A stretch of 6,595 bases of DNA from Pseudomonadota bacterium (lineage in GTDB: Bacteria; Desulfobacterota; JAPLJL01). Location of the stretch: the NCBI GenBank assembly GCA_026388615.1, contig JAPLJL010000179.1, forward strand, positions 1 to 6,595, in the 5' to 3' direction. Positions within the stretch are counted from its first letter, which is position 1. Each line of letters begins with the position of its first letter. Shown one piece after another: positions 1 to 5,257 of the stretch. The position numbers were made by a program, and so were the translations under genes. Under the pieces are notes generated by a model that searched no databases, was not told the DNA's origin, and was given only the letters and a program-made list of their open reading frames with translations.

Positions 1-35
1 GACCGCCGACGGCCGACCGCAGACCGCAGACAATA
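1..35. repeat. Degenerate heptanucleotide tandem repeat (GACCGCA-like)
   Basis: Five successive 7-base units begin with GAC: GACCGCC, GACGGCC, GACCGCA, GACCGCA and GACAATA. The array starts at the window edge, so it may extend further left. Its first ten bases are the reverse complement of the ten-base word found twice at 1359-1368 and 1406-1415. Directly after it, at 36-46, comes AATTGACGATT, which is also the core of the heptamer array upstream of ilvD. No open frame with coding character covers it. Confidence 0.75.
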
Positions 36-77
36 AATTGACGATTTTATATTTGAATCAGAATCCATTTTTTTCAA

Positions 78-101
78 CTGATAACCTGATGTCCTGATAT
101 C
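78..101. repeat. Three-unit octanucleotide repeat (CTGATANC-like)
   Basis: Three adjacent 8-base units are visible: CTGATAAC, CTGATGTC and CTGATATC. The CTGAT word returns in the nine-base array at 237-272. The array lies in the non-coding region upstream of the EFR1-type gene. It is too short to prove a biological role on its own; it is listed because the same style of microrepeat fills the other gaps in this window. Confidence 0.55.
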
Positions 102-119
102 CACTTTCCGAGCTCTGCG

Positions 120-230
120 AGCCCGACGACTTGTCCTTCGAAGCCTCCGACTCCGCCAAGGCTATGTCGGACAGGTTGGCGTAGGAGGAAGCCCTTTTCA
201 TTTTAAAGCTAGCCGGGCGAAGTCTGGGCT
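120..230. repeat. Nested imperfect inverted-repeat element, REP- or MITE-like
   Basis: A 111-bp GC-rich element is built of nested complementary arms. The outer arms are AGCCC and GACTT (120-124, 128-132), which pair with AAGTC and GGGCT (220-224, 226-230). The inner arms are the perfect pair CGCCAA (154-159) and TTGGCG (176-181), extended outward by an imperfect match between 143-159 and 176-192. Within it lie a perfect 8-bp palindrome, CTTCGAAG (136-143), and the pair TCCGAC (146-151) and GTCGGA (166-171), which competes with the inner arms. No coding frame or flanking target duplication was recognised. The arrangement resembles a dispersed palindromic repeat. Copy number cannot be seen from one window, so the class is an inference. 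Confidence 0.45.
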
Positions 231-236
231 AATCTC

Positions 237-272
237 CTTACTTACCTGATTTATCTAGTCTATCTGATCTTT
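237..272. repeat. Four-unit nonanucleotide degenerate repeat
   Basis: Four 9-base units follow each other: CTTACTTAC, CTGATTTAT, CTAGTCTAT and CTGATCTTT. The first is the weakest match. The array shares the CTGAT word with the array at 78-101. It sits about 170 bases upstream of the EFR1-type start codon, in AT-richer sequence that also contains the candidate promoter further downstream. Confidence 0.45.
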
Positions 273-339
273 TTCGTCAATAGATTTTTCTAGGTTCAAT
301 GGTTTTCTCCGGTTGTTTGGAATATTTTCGCATTTTTCC

Positions 340-368
340 TTGACTTTCCTCCCCTTAAATAATAGAAA
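340..368 (+). promoter_or_regulatory. Candidate sigma-70-type promoter for the EFR1-type gene
   Basis: TTGACT at 340-345 matches five of six bases of the -35 consensus. After a 17-base spacer, TAGAAA at 363-368 matches four of six bases of the -10 consensus. Transcription would start near 375, giving a leader of about 70 bases before the ATG at 446. Nothing else between 273 and 445 looks like a better promoter. This rests on pattern matching alone. Confidence 0.4.
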
Positions 369-445
369 TGGCCTGAATCAGTATGATCGTTCCCGCCGAA
401 AAACTGGAGAAGAAAGTCTCCTCAATGTGAAGAAAGGATTGCAAC

Positions 446-1342
446 ATGAAAACCCTGATTATCTACTTTTCCCAGACCGGGTACACGAAAAAGGCGGCGG
501 AGCTCATCCGCGAGGGGATCATGGCCACCGGGGGAAAATGCGATCTGGTTCCCCTGAATCAGGTCAAAGTAAAAACCCTGGCCGGATATGATCTGGTCGG
601 CCTGGGCTGTCCCGTCTTTTATTACCAGGAGCCATTCCATCTCCGCGATTTCATTGACAAATTGCCCGATTTGAAAGGGAAACTCTGGTTTGTCTTCTGC
701 AGTCACGGCTCGGTCGTGGGCATAGCCCTAAATTCCATGGCCGAACATCTCCGGAAAAAAGGGGTGTCGGTGATCGGCTACTTTGACATGTACGCCGACG
801 CCTCCGCACCCTTCATCCCCCACCCGACCACCACCACCGGGCACCCGGACAAAATCGATCTCGAGCGGGCGCAGGCTTTCGGCCGGGAGATCGTGCCCCG
901 CTGGGAGCAGATCACCCGGGGTGATGAGAGCCTCATTCCCGCACTTCCCCCGGTGGATGAAGAGTGGGTGAAAAGCGCGGAGATGTTCAATTTCGAGCTG
1001 GTGAAAAACATCATGCCCCAGCTGACCGTCAACCGGGAAAAGTGCATCGGCTGCGGCCAGTGTGAGGAGAGCTGCCCGGTCCAGGGCATCGAGATCGGGA
1101 CCGACCCGCCCCGGATCCAGAGCCCCTGCATCTACTGCTGCTTTTGCGTGGAGGTCTGCCCGGTGATGGCCATCGAGGGCGATTTCGAGATGATCGCCTC
1201 CATGAACCCCGGGCACTACGCCCGCCTGAAGGTGGCGCTGGACGAAGCCGCCGCCCGGGGTGAATTCCGATGGCTGGTCGATTTCGACAAAATTGATTAC
1301 GACGATTACATGTATAAGCAGTGGGAAAGAGAGAGAAAATAG
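446..1342 (+). CDS. EFR1-type flavodoxin/4Fe-4S ferredoxin fusion protein
   Basis: This is a soluble two-domain electron carrier or oxidoreductase of 298 residues. Residues 1 to about 155 form a flavodoxin-like domain: it opens with a beta strand (TLIIYFS) and the FMN phosphate-binding loop S9-Q-T-G-Y-T13, followed by a G-C-P-V-F-Y stretch at 54-59 and an F-C-S-H-G stretch at 84-88. Residues about 193-245 are a bacterial-type ferredoxin domain with two complete 4Fe-4S motifs. Cys200, 203, 206 and 210 form the first; Cys228, 231, 234 and 238 form the second, with an extra Cys232. These features match the EFR1 family (flavodoxin domain followed by ferredoxin domain), whose physiological partners are mostly unknown. 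The start is supported by AGAAAGGA at 431-438, seven bases before the ATG. The gene stands alone and converges on the kinase gene. Low-potential electron transfer between FMN and the two clusters is inferred; the substrate cannot be named. Confidence 0.9.
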   Translation: MKTLIIYFSQTGYTKKAAELIREGIMATGGKCDLVPLNQVKVKTLAGYDLVGLGCPVFYYQEPFHLRDFIDKLPDLKGKLWFVFCSHGSVVGIALNSMAEHLRKKGVSVIGYFDMYADASAPFIPHPTTTTGHPDKIDLERAQAFGREIVPRWEQITRGDESLIPALPPVDEEWVKSAEMFNFELVKNIMPQLTVNREKCIGCGQCEESCPVQGIEIGTDPPRIQSPCIYCCFCVEVCPVMAIEGDFEMIASMNPGHYARLKVALDEAAARGEFRWLVDFDKIDYDDYMYKQWERERK

Positions 1343-1358
1343 CTGGAGAATATCCGCG

Positions 1359-1415
1359 GTCGGCGGTCCCTCCGGGCCGTAGGCCCATACGGGCCGGAGG
1401 CTGCCGTCGGCGGTC
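1359..1415. repeat. Ten-base direct repeat flanking the convergent hairpin
   Basis: GTCGGCGGTC occurs at 1359-1368 and again at 1406-1415, bracketing the hairpin at 1369-1400. The left copy abuts the stem; the right copy starts five bases after it. The same word, inverted, opens the window at 1-10. The hairpin plus flanking repeats may therefore be an inserted repeat unit rather than a terminator alone. That is an inference. Confidence 0.55.
1369..1400. terminator. Strong hairpin between convergent genes, possible bidirectional terminator
   Basis: CCTCCGGGCCGTA (1369-1381) and TACGGGCCGGAGG (1388-1400) are complementary over 13 base pairs with a single mismatch, closed by the six-base loop GGCCCA. 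The stem starts 27 bases after the EFR1-type stop codon and ends 46 bases before the kinase stop codon, which is where transcripts from both sides would need to end. On the plus side, T-rich sequence follows only after about 18 bases (1418-1448), so it is not a textbook intrinsic terminator. On the minus side there is no T run. The hairpin is certain; the terminator role is inferred. Confidence 0.5.
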
Positions 1416-1446
1416 GTTAGTTTAGCCTTTCTCGCTTTATTCCTTT

Positions 1447-4215
1447 TTAATGTAAAACTTTCGCCGGAGCGGGGAGGGAACAGGTGACCGTGGTCCCGCT
1501 CTTCCGGCCCGGCTGGATGCTCAGGTTTGCCCCGATTATCTTCGATCGGTAGTCCATGATCTGCAGGCCCAGACCCCCATTAATTTTAAAATTTTTCGGA
1601 ATCCCGACCCCGTCGTCGCTCACGGAGATGGTGAGCTTGTTTCTCACGACCGCCAGGCGGACCTTCACGTGCTGGGCCTTACCGTGCTTGATCGCGTTGC
1701 TGGTGGCTTCCTGGGCGATGTAATAAAGATTGGTGGAAATTATATTGTCATCAACCAGGACGCGGCGCGGGCATTGGAAAGCGCAGGAAACCTTAAAGAG
1801 CCTTTCCAGGTTGACCGAGAGCTGGCGGAGCGAAACCATCAGCCCGTCGGCCCGGGGCTCGACCGGGTTGACCCCCCGGGCCAGGTCGCGGGATTGGGTA
1901 ATGGCCTCGCTGATCAGTTTAGAGATCTTGCCCGCTTCCCGGGCTTCCGCGGGGCACTTGGAAACCAGCTTGTTTTCCAGAACCTTATTCATGAAAGAGA
2001 TGGCGGTGAGATGCTGGCCCAGCCCGTCATGCAGATCGTGGCCGACCCGCCTCCGCTCCCGGGCGGCGATCTCCAGGATTTCCTTTTCCATCCGCTTACG
2101 CTCGGTGATGTCGCGGATCGAGGCCAGTAACCCGGTGGGGTTTCCCGACGCGTCCTTTAAGAGCGCGGCGTTTGCTTCTCCGATAAATTTGGTTCCATCA
2201 ACGCGGGAAAAGACCTGCTCCACATTTCGGACCACCTTGCCCTTGGCGATTTTATTAATGTTTCTCAGATTCTCCCGGTAGTCCTTGGGATCGGTAAGCT
2301 CCAGGGACATTTTCCCGATCAGGTCTTCCTTCTTGTCGGCCCCGAAAAGTTCGAGGGTGCGCTGGGAGGCCGCGGTAACCCGCATTTTCAAGTCGGTGGA
2401 GACAATGGCGTCCGGGGAGGTCTCCACCAGCGTCCGGTACATCTCCTCCGATTCCCGGAGGGCCTCTTCCGAGTGCTTACGCTCGGTCACGTCCCGGTTG
2501 ATCGCGATCATGCCCTTGGGCTGGCCGTGAGCGTCCTTGATCAAGGCGGAACTGACTTCCGTGATTATGACCTTTCCATCCTTCCTCAAAATCGGGTATT
2601 CATTGCCGCGGAGCGACCCGAGCCGGGCCGATTTCATCAGGTTGGAGCTGACTCTTTCCCGATCTTTAGGTGAAACAAAATCCAGGACCTTTTTGCCTAA
2701 AAAATCCTTTTCCGTTTTGTAACCGTACATCTCGTAAATTTTTCCGGTTGCGTAGGTGATCCGCCCTTCCATATCCAGCAGCGTGATTACGTCCGGGGAG
2801 GTCTCGATCAGCGTCCGGTACATCTCCTCCGATTCCTTGAGGGCCGTTTCCGCCCGCTTGCGTTCGGTGACGTCGTGGATTGTGACCAGAAGCTCCTTGG
2901 CGTTTCCCTGGTCGTCCCGCAGCATGGAGGCGCTGACCTCGCCGAAATAAGTGGTGCCGTCGATCCTTTTGATGACACGCTCCACGTTCCGGATTGCTTG
3001 GGACTTCAGAATCTTGGCCATGTGCTTTTTTATCCCTGCGTATTCACCGGAATCGGCAAAATCAAAGCAGGATTTTCCGATCAGATCCTTCTTCTCGCGG
3101 GCGCCCGAGATCTCCAGGGCGCGCTGGGACACTTCCTTGACCCGTCCCTTGAGGTCGGTAACAAAAACGGCTTCGGGGGAGGTCTCCACCAGCGTCCGGT
3201 ACCGCTCCTCAGACTCTCGGAGGACCGTCTCCGCCCGCTTGCTCTCGGTGATGTCGCGGGTGATCCCGATCAGGGCTTTGGGGTTCCCCTCGGCATCCCG
3301 GAGAACGGAAGATCTTGATTCCACGATGATGAGAGTCCCGTCTTTTTTGAACGTGGTGTATTCCTGGCCGCGGAGGGATCCCTCCAGGATCGATTTCCGG
3401 AAATTGGCAATGGCTTTTCCCCGGTCCTGGGCAACAGTCAGTTCGGAAAACTTCTTCCCCAGGAATTCCTTTTCGCTTTTGTAACCATACGTTTCAAATA
3501 TTCTTGGGGACGCGTAAGTTAACCGGCCCTCCAGGTCCATTACCGTGATCACGTCCGGTGAGGTTTCCACTAATGTCCGATACAACTCCTCCGATTCCCG
3601 TAGGGCCGTCTCGGCCTTCTGGCGCTCGGTGATCCCGGCCCGGAGTTCCTGGTTGGCTTTTAGCAATTCCACGGTTCTCTGGGTCACCCGGGTTTCCATC
3701 TCGTCGTAGGCCTGTTTCAGTTTCGTTTCGGCGTTCACGCGCGCGGTGATGTCCCGAGCCAAGCTCAGGACCGATACCACTTTGCCGTCCTCGAAAAGCG
3801 GGACCGCGTTGATCTCCAGCTCCAGGATCTGGCCCCAGACAGTGCGGGTCCGAAGTTTCAAGCCGAAAACCGGGCGGCCTTCCTTCAAACCATCTGACAA
3901 CCGGATCAGTTCCTCGAGGTTGTCGCCGGCGAAAAAATCCAGGAAACTTTTTTTCTGGAATTCCTCCAGAGATAACCCATGGACCTCAAGGGTCGCGGGA
4001 TTGCCGTCGAGAAAGAATCCGTCCAGGTCGTTGAGGTAGATAAAATCGGGGCTGTGCTGAAAGACCGTGCGATGCATCTGCTCGCTCTTTTTCAGCTCTC
4101 CCTCAATGCGCTTGTGTTCGGCTCCCCCCTCTTCCTCCAGCTGGGCAAACCTTTGCCGCAAGTCTTCCAGTTCCCGGATTAATTGTTCCTTGGATTTATC
4201 CTTGTCGTTGATCAT
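1447..4215 (-). CDS. Cytoplasmic five-PAS sensor histidine kinase, NarL/UhpB-type (HisKA_3)
   Basis: This 922-residue sensor kinase should autophosphorylate on histidine and pass phosphate to a response regulator. It has no signal peptide or membrane segment, so it probably senses a cytoplasmic signal. Residues 8-44 are a charged, coiled-coil-like helix. PAS1 covers about 45-160, then a long helical linker (about 160-205), then PAS2 (206-327), PAS3 (333-454), PAS4 (460-581) and PAS5 (587-708). The HisKA_3 dimerisation helix follows, with the motif R721-RRVGHDLHDGLGQ734; His729 is the expected phosphoacceptor by comparison with NarX-type kinases. The ATPase domain has an N box (Q835-E-A, N840, K843-H844), a G1 box (D867-D-G-V-G871) and a G2 box (G880-G-L-G-L884), so it looks intact. 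HisKA_3 kinases normally pair with LuxR-type (NarL-like) regulators, but none is in the window. The start has GGAGG (minus strand, 4223-4227) seven bases upstream. The ligand is unknown; no cofactor-binding motif was recognised in the PAS domains. Confidence 0.92.
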   Translation of the reverse strand: MINDKDKSKEQLIRELEDLRQRFAQLEEEGGAEHKRIEGELKKSEQMHRTVFQHSPDFIYLNDLDGFFLDGNPATLEVHGLSLEEFQKKSFLDFFAGDNLEELIRLSDGLKEGRPVFGLKLRTRTVWGQILELEINAVPLFEDGKVVSVLSLARDITARVNAETKLKQAYDEMETRVTQRTVELLKANQELRAGITERQKAETALRESEELYRTLVETSPDVITVMDLEGRLTYASPRIFETYGYKSEKEFLGKKFSELTVAQDRGKAIANFRKSILEGSLRGQEYTTFKKDGTLIIVESRSSVLRDAEGNPKALIGITRDITESKRAETVLRESEERYRTLVETSPEAVFVTDLKGRVKEVSQRALEISGAREKKDLIGKSCFDFADSGEYAGIKKHMAKILKSQAIRNVERVIKRIDGTTYFGEVSASMLRDDQGNAKELLVTIHDVTERKRAETALKESEEMYRTLIETSPDVITLLDMEGRITYATGKIYEMYGYKTEKDFLGKKVLDFVSPKDRERVSSNLMKSARLGSLRGNEYPILRKDGKVIITEVSSALIKDAHGQPKGMIAINRDVTERKHSEEALRESEEMYRTLVETSPDAIVSTDLKMRVTAASQRTLELFGADKKEDLIGKMSLELTDPKDYRENLRNINKIAKGKVVRNVEQVFSRVDGTKFIGEANAALLKDASGNPTGLLASIRDITERKRMEKEILEIAARERRRVGHDLHDGLGQHLTAISFMNKVLENKLVSKCPAEAREAGKISKLISEAITQSRDLARGVNPVEPRADGLMVSLRQLSVNLERLFKVSCAFQCPRRVLVDDNIISTNLYYIAQEATSNAIKHGKAQHVKVRLAVVRNKLTISVSDDGVGIPKNFKINGGLGLQIMDYRSKIIGANLSIQPGRKSGTTVTCSLPAPAKVLH
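2077..3600 (-). repeat. Four tandem 381-bp PAS-encoding units inside the kinase gene
   Basis: The region encoding residues 206-713 is four copies of a 127-residue module. The landmark tyrosine of the Y-R-T-L-(V/I)-E-T-S-P motif falls at 212, 339, 466 and 593, and the D-(I/V)-T-E end motif begins at 321, 448, 575 and 702, so the spacing is exactly 127 each time. At DNA level a conserved stretch around GAGGTCTCCACCAGCGTCCG recurs near 2418, 2799, 3180 and 3561, each 381 bases apart. Modules 1 and 3 resemble each other most (by hand about 70 of 127 residues identical), as do modules 2 and 4. This suggests one two-PAS block was duplicated. The frame is preserved throughout. Confidence 0.85.
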
Positions 4216-4272
4216 GGGACCCCCTCCACGAAAATCCCGGAGATTTACTCAGGGCAAAGCTCCCCAAGCTAA

Positions 4273-4347
4273 ATTATATTAGTTATACCCCTCCATAATC
4301 CGATTTTCCCAACGTTTTTATAATAACAAACCGTAATGATAGGTCAA
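4273..4347 (-). promoter_or_regulatory. Candidate promoter region for the histidine kinase gene
   Basis: On the minus strand, TTGACC (4342-4347) matches five of six -35 bases. TATAAA (4317-4322) follows after a 19-base gap, which is longer than ideal; reading TTATAA one base earlier gives 18. Closer to the gene, a perfect TATAAT lies at 4273-4278 but has no good -35 at the usual distance. The AT-rich character contrasts with the GC-rich coding DNA and fits a promoter zone. Which box is used cannot be decided from sequence alone. Confidence 0.35.
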
Positions 4348-4354
4348 GAAAACA

Positions 4355-4370
4355 GCGGCCTGCTGGCCGC
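4355..4370. other. Perfect GC-rich 6-bp hairpin in the divergent intergenic region
   Basis: GCGGCC (4355-4360) and GGCCGC (4365-4370) are perfect complements around a TGCT loop. The hairpin lies between two genes that point away from each other, so no transcript from either needs to end here. It sits just upstream of the candidate kinase -35 box and beside a heptamer array, so it could be an operator-like site or part of the repeat element. No function can be assigned. Confidence 0.4.
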
Positions 4371-4371
4371 C

Positions 4372-4406
4372 CGCCCTAAGTCACAAGTCCTAAGTCCAAA
4401 GTCCAG
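4372..4406. repeat. Degenerate heptanucleotide tandem repeat (AGTCCNA-like)
   Basis: Four clear 7-base units, AGTCACA, AGTCCTA, AGTCCAA and AGTCCAG, run from 4379 to 4406. They are preceded in phase by CGCCCTA at 4372. The array adjoins the hairpin at 4355-4370 and lies between the divergent kinase and unknown genes. The unit sequence differs from those at 1-35 and 5047-5109, although the period is the same. Confidence 0.7.
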
Positions 4407-4433
4407 AAACTGAGAAAGGCGACAAAAGATAGT

Positions 4434-4462
4434 TTTACTTTTTTGCCATTATGTTTTAATTA
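4434..4462 (+). promoter_or_regulatory. Possible promoter for the unknown 190-residue gene
   Basis: TTTACT (4434-4439) is a fair -35 candidate, and TAATTA (4457-4462) lies 17 bases further on as a weak -10 candidate. If used, transcription would start at or very near the ATG at 4469, giving a leaderless or nearly leaderless message. This fits the lack of a ribosome binding site. The -10 match is poor, so confidence is low. Confidence 0.25.
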
Positions 4463-4468
4463 AGTAAT

Positions 4469-5041
4469 ATGATCAAGGAAAATACGGACCTGAAAAATAT
4501 CGCGGTGGTCGCGGATAATAAATTCCGGGATATCGCGATCGGCCTGGTCCACGCGATTTCGGAAAAGCCGGATCTAAAAGCTTCGTATTATAACCTCAAG
4601 CAATGGAAGGATGATGAGGTTAAAATCGCCGCCAGCAATCATGTCATTTTTATCGGTAGAAATGACGCTTCCGAGCCTTACCTTTCACTGCTTAAAAAGA
4701 AAAATGAGAAATTGGGGGTGGCCTGGGGGTATTTCGGCGTGATCGCGGCCATATATATTGAAAAAATCAATCTGGATATCAAAGAGATCAAAAAGGAAAT
4801 GAAAAAGATTAAGGAGTTAAAGCTATCCCTGAATAAAAATCGCCGGAAAAAAATCGCCCTAGCCTTCGCCGAATTTTCCTTCGCCCTCCTGGTCCCGATG
4901 GGATTATTGATTATTGCTCTATCCGAAGGATGGGTACGCTTGTCGCGCAAGCACAAAACTGAAATCGCGGAGAAATACCTGTATCACCTGGGAATAACGT
5001 CATTTCTACATGAACAATTTGATGAATTTATCAAAGATTGA
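4469..5041 (+). CDS. Unrecognised 190-residue protein, probable membrane anchor near the C-terminus
   Basis: I do not recognise this family. Residues 1-97 look like a small alpha/beta domain, with strand-like hydrophobic stretches at 11-16 (I-A-V-V-A-D), 39-43, 58-63 (H-V-I-F-I-G) and about 82-97 (L-G-V-A-W-G-Y-F-G). Residues 98-128 are a highly charged Lys/Glu-rich helix, probably amphipathic or coiled coil, ending in R-R-K-K. Residues 129-151 are hydrophobic enough to span the membrane once. A charged tail of about 39 residues follows. The basic cluster before the segment predicts a cytoplasmic N-terminal domain. Its codons are visibly richer in AAA, AAT and ATT than those of efr1 or ilvD, hinting at different ancestry. 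No Shine-Dalgarno sequence is seen; an in-frame TAA at 4457-4459 makes 4469 the first possible ATG. It is divergent from the kinase gene. A real gene is likely; its function is unknown. Confidence 0.7.
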   Translation: MIKENTDLKNIAVVADNKFRDIAIGLVHAISEKPDLKASYYNLKQWKDDEVKIAASNHVIFIGRNDASEPYLSLLKKKNEKLGVAWGYFGVIAAIYIEKINLDIKEIKKEMKKIKELKLSLNKNRRKKIALAFAEFSFALLVPMGLLIIALSEGWVRLSRKHKTEIAEKYLYHLGITSFLHEQFDEFIKD

Positions 5042-5046
5042 ATATC

Positions 5047-5109
5047 GTAGGTGGCAGGCAGTAGGTCAAAGGGAATTGACGATTGACGATTACGGATTGA
5101 CGATTGCAG
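5047..5109. repeat. Nine-unit heptanucleotide array upstream of ilvD
   Basis: Nine 7-base units run in one phase: GTAGGTG, GCAGGCA, GTAGGTC and AAAGGGA (5047-5074), then ATTGACG, ATTGACG, ATTACGG, ATTGACG and ATTGCAG (5075-5109). The unit sequence changes abruptly in the middle while the 7-base phase is kept. The array begins five bases after the stop codon of the unknown gene. ATTGACG also occurs at 37-43. Confidence 0.75.
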
Positions 5110-5161
5110 GTAAAAGATCGTCTTGGTTTTCATTCGTAAATCGTAAATCGTCATTCGTCAA
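5076..5161. repeat. Long inverted repeat (stem about 31 bp) upstream of ilvD
   Basis: TTGACGATTGACGATT (5076-5091) is complementary to 5146-5161 with one mismatch in 16. Pairing continues inward, between 5092-5106 and 5131-5145, with a one-base bulge and a few mismatches. The loop is 5107-5130. The right arm is itself a heptamer array of A(T/A)TCGT(A/C) units at 5132-5159, which is the complement of the left array. It could form a large hairpin in the transcript downstream of the unknown gene or in a long ilvD leader. No T run follows it directly, so it is not a classic terminator. Confidence 0.7.
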
Positions 5162-5171
5162 TAAAACCTAT

Positions 5172-5213
5172 GCTCTTTTCCCCTTGCTCTTTGCCCCCTG
5201 CCCTTTGCTGGCA
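5172..5213. repeat. Pyrimidine-rich heptanucleotide array (GCTCTTT-like)
   Basis: Six 7-base units follow: GCTCTTT, TCCCCTT, GCTCTTT, GCCCCCT, GCCCTTT and GCTGGCA. This is the third distinct heptamer type within the 216-bp gap before ilvD. It ends 33 bases before the ilvD ribosome binding site. It has a strong strand bias, with pyrimidines on the plus strand. Confidence 0.65.
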
Positions 5214-5257
5214 ACGATCGGATAAATTAATAATGAGCATATAATTAAGGAGGAGAG

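Noticed and set aside
313..591. Rightward 92-codon frame overlapping the start of the EFR1-type gene
   Set aside because: It runs out of frame through the flavodoxin start, spans the candidate promoter, and its product has no recognisable features.
728..1388. Leftward open frames opposite the EFR1-type gene
   Set aside because: They overlap a gene with complete cofactor motifs and show only low-complexity composition themselves.
2077..3600. CRISPR-like regular repeats at 381-base spacing
   Set aside because: The regular spacing is that of PAS modules in one open reading frame; the units are far too long and divergent for a CRISPR array.
1669..4282. Many rightward open frames opposite the histidine kinase gene
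   Set aside because: Several look alike only because they are shadows of the repeated PAS modules; none has its own ribosome binding site or domain.
4355..4370. Hairpin as an intrinsic terminator
   Set aside because: It lies between divergent genes and is not followed by a T run on either strand.
5240..5245. Perfect TATAAT just upstream of ilvD as its -10 box
   Set aside because: Transcription from it would start inside the ribosome binding site at 5247-5253, and no -35 lies at the right distance.
5042..5257. T-box or other amino-acid riboswitch upstream of ilvD
   Set aside because: No T-box sequence (AGGGTGG-type) and no terminator/antiterminator pair with a T run was found; the structure here is explained by heptamer repeats and their complement.
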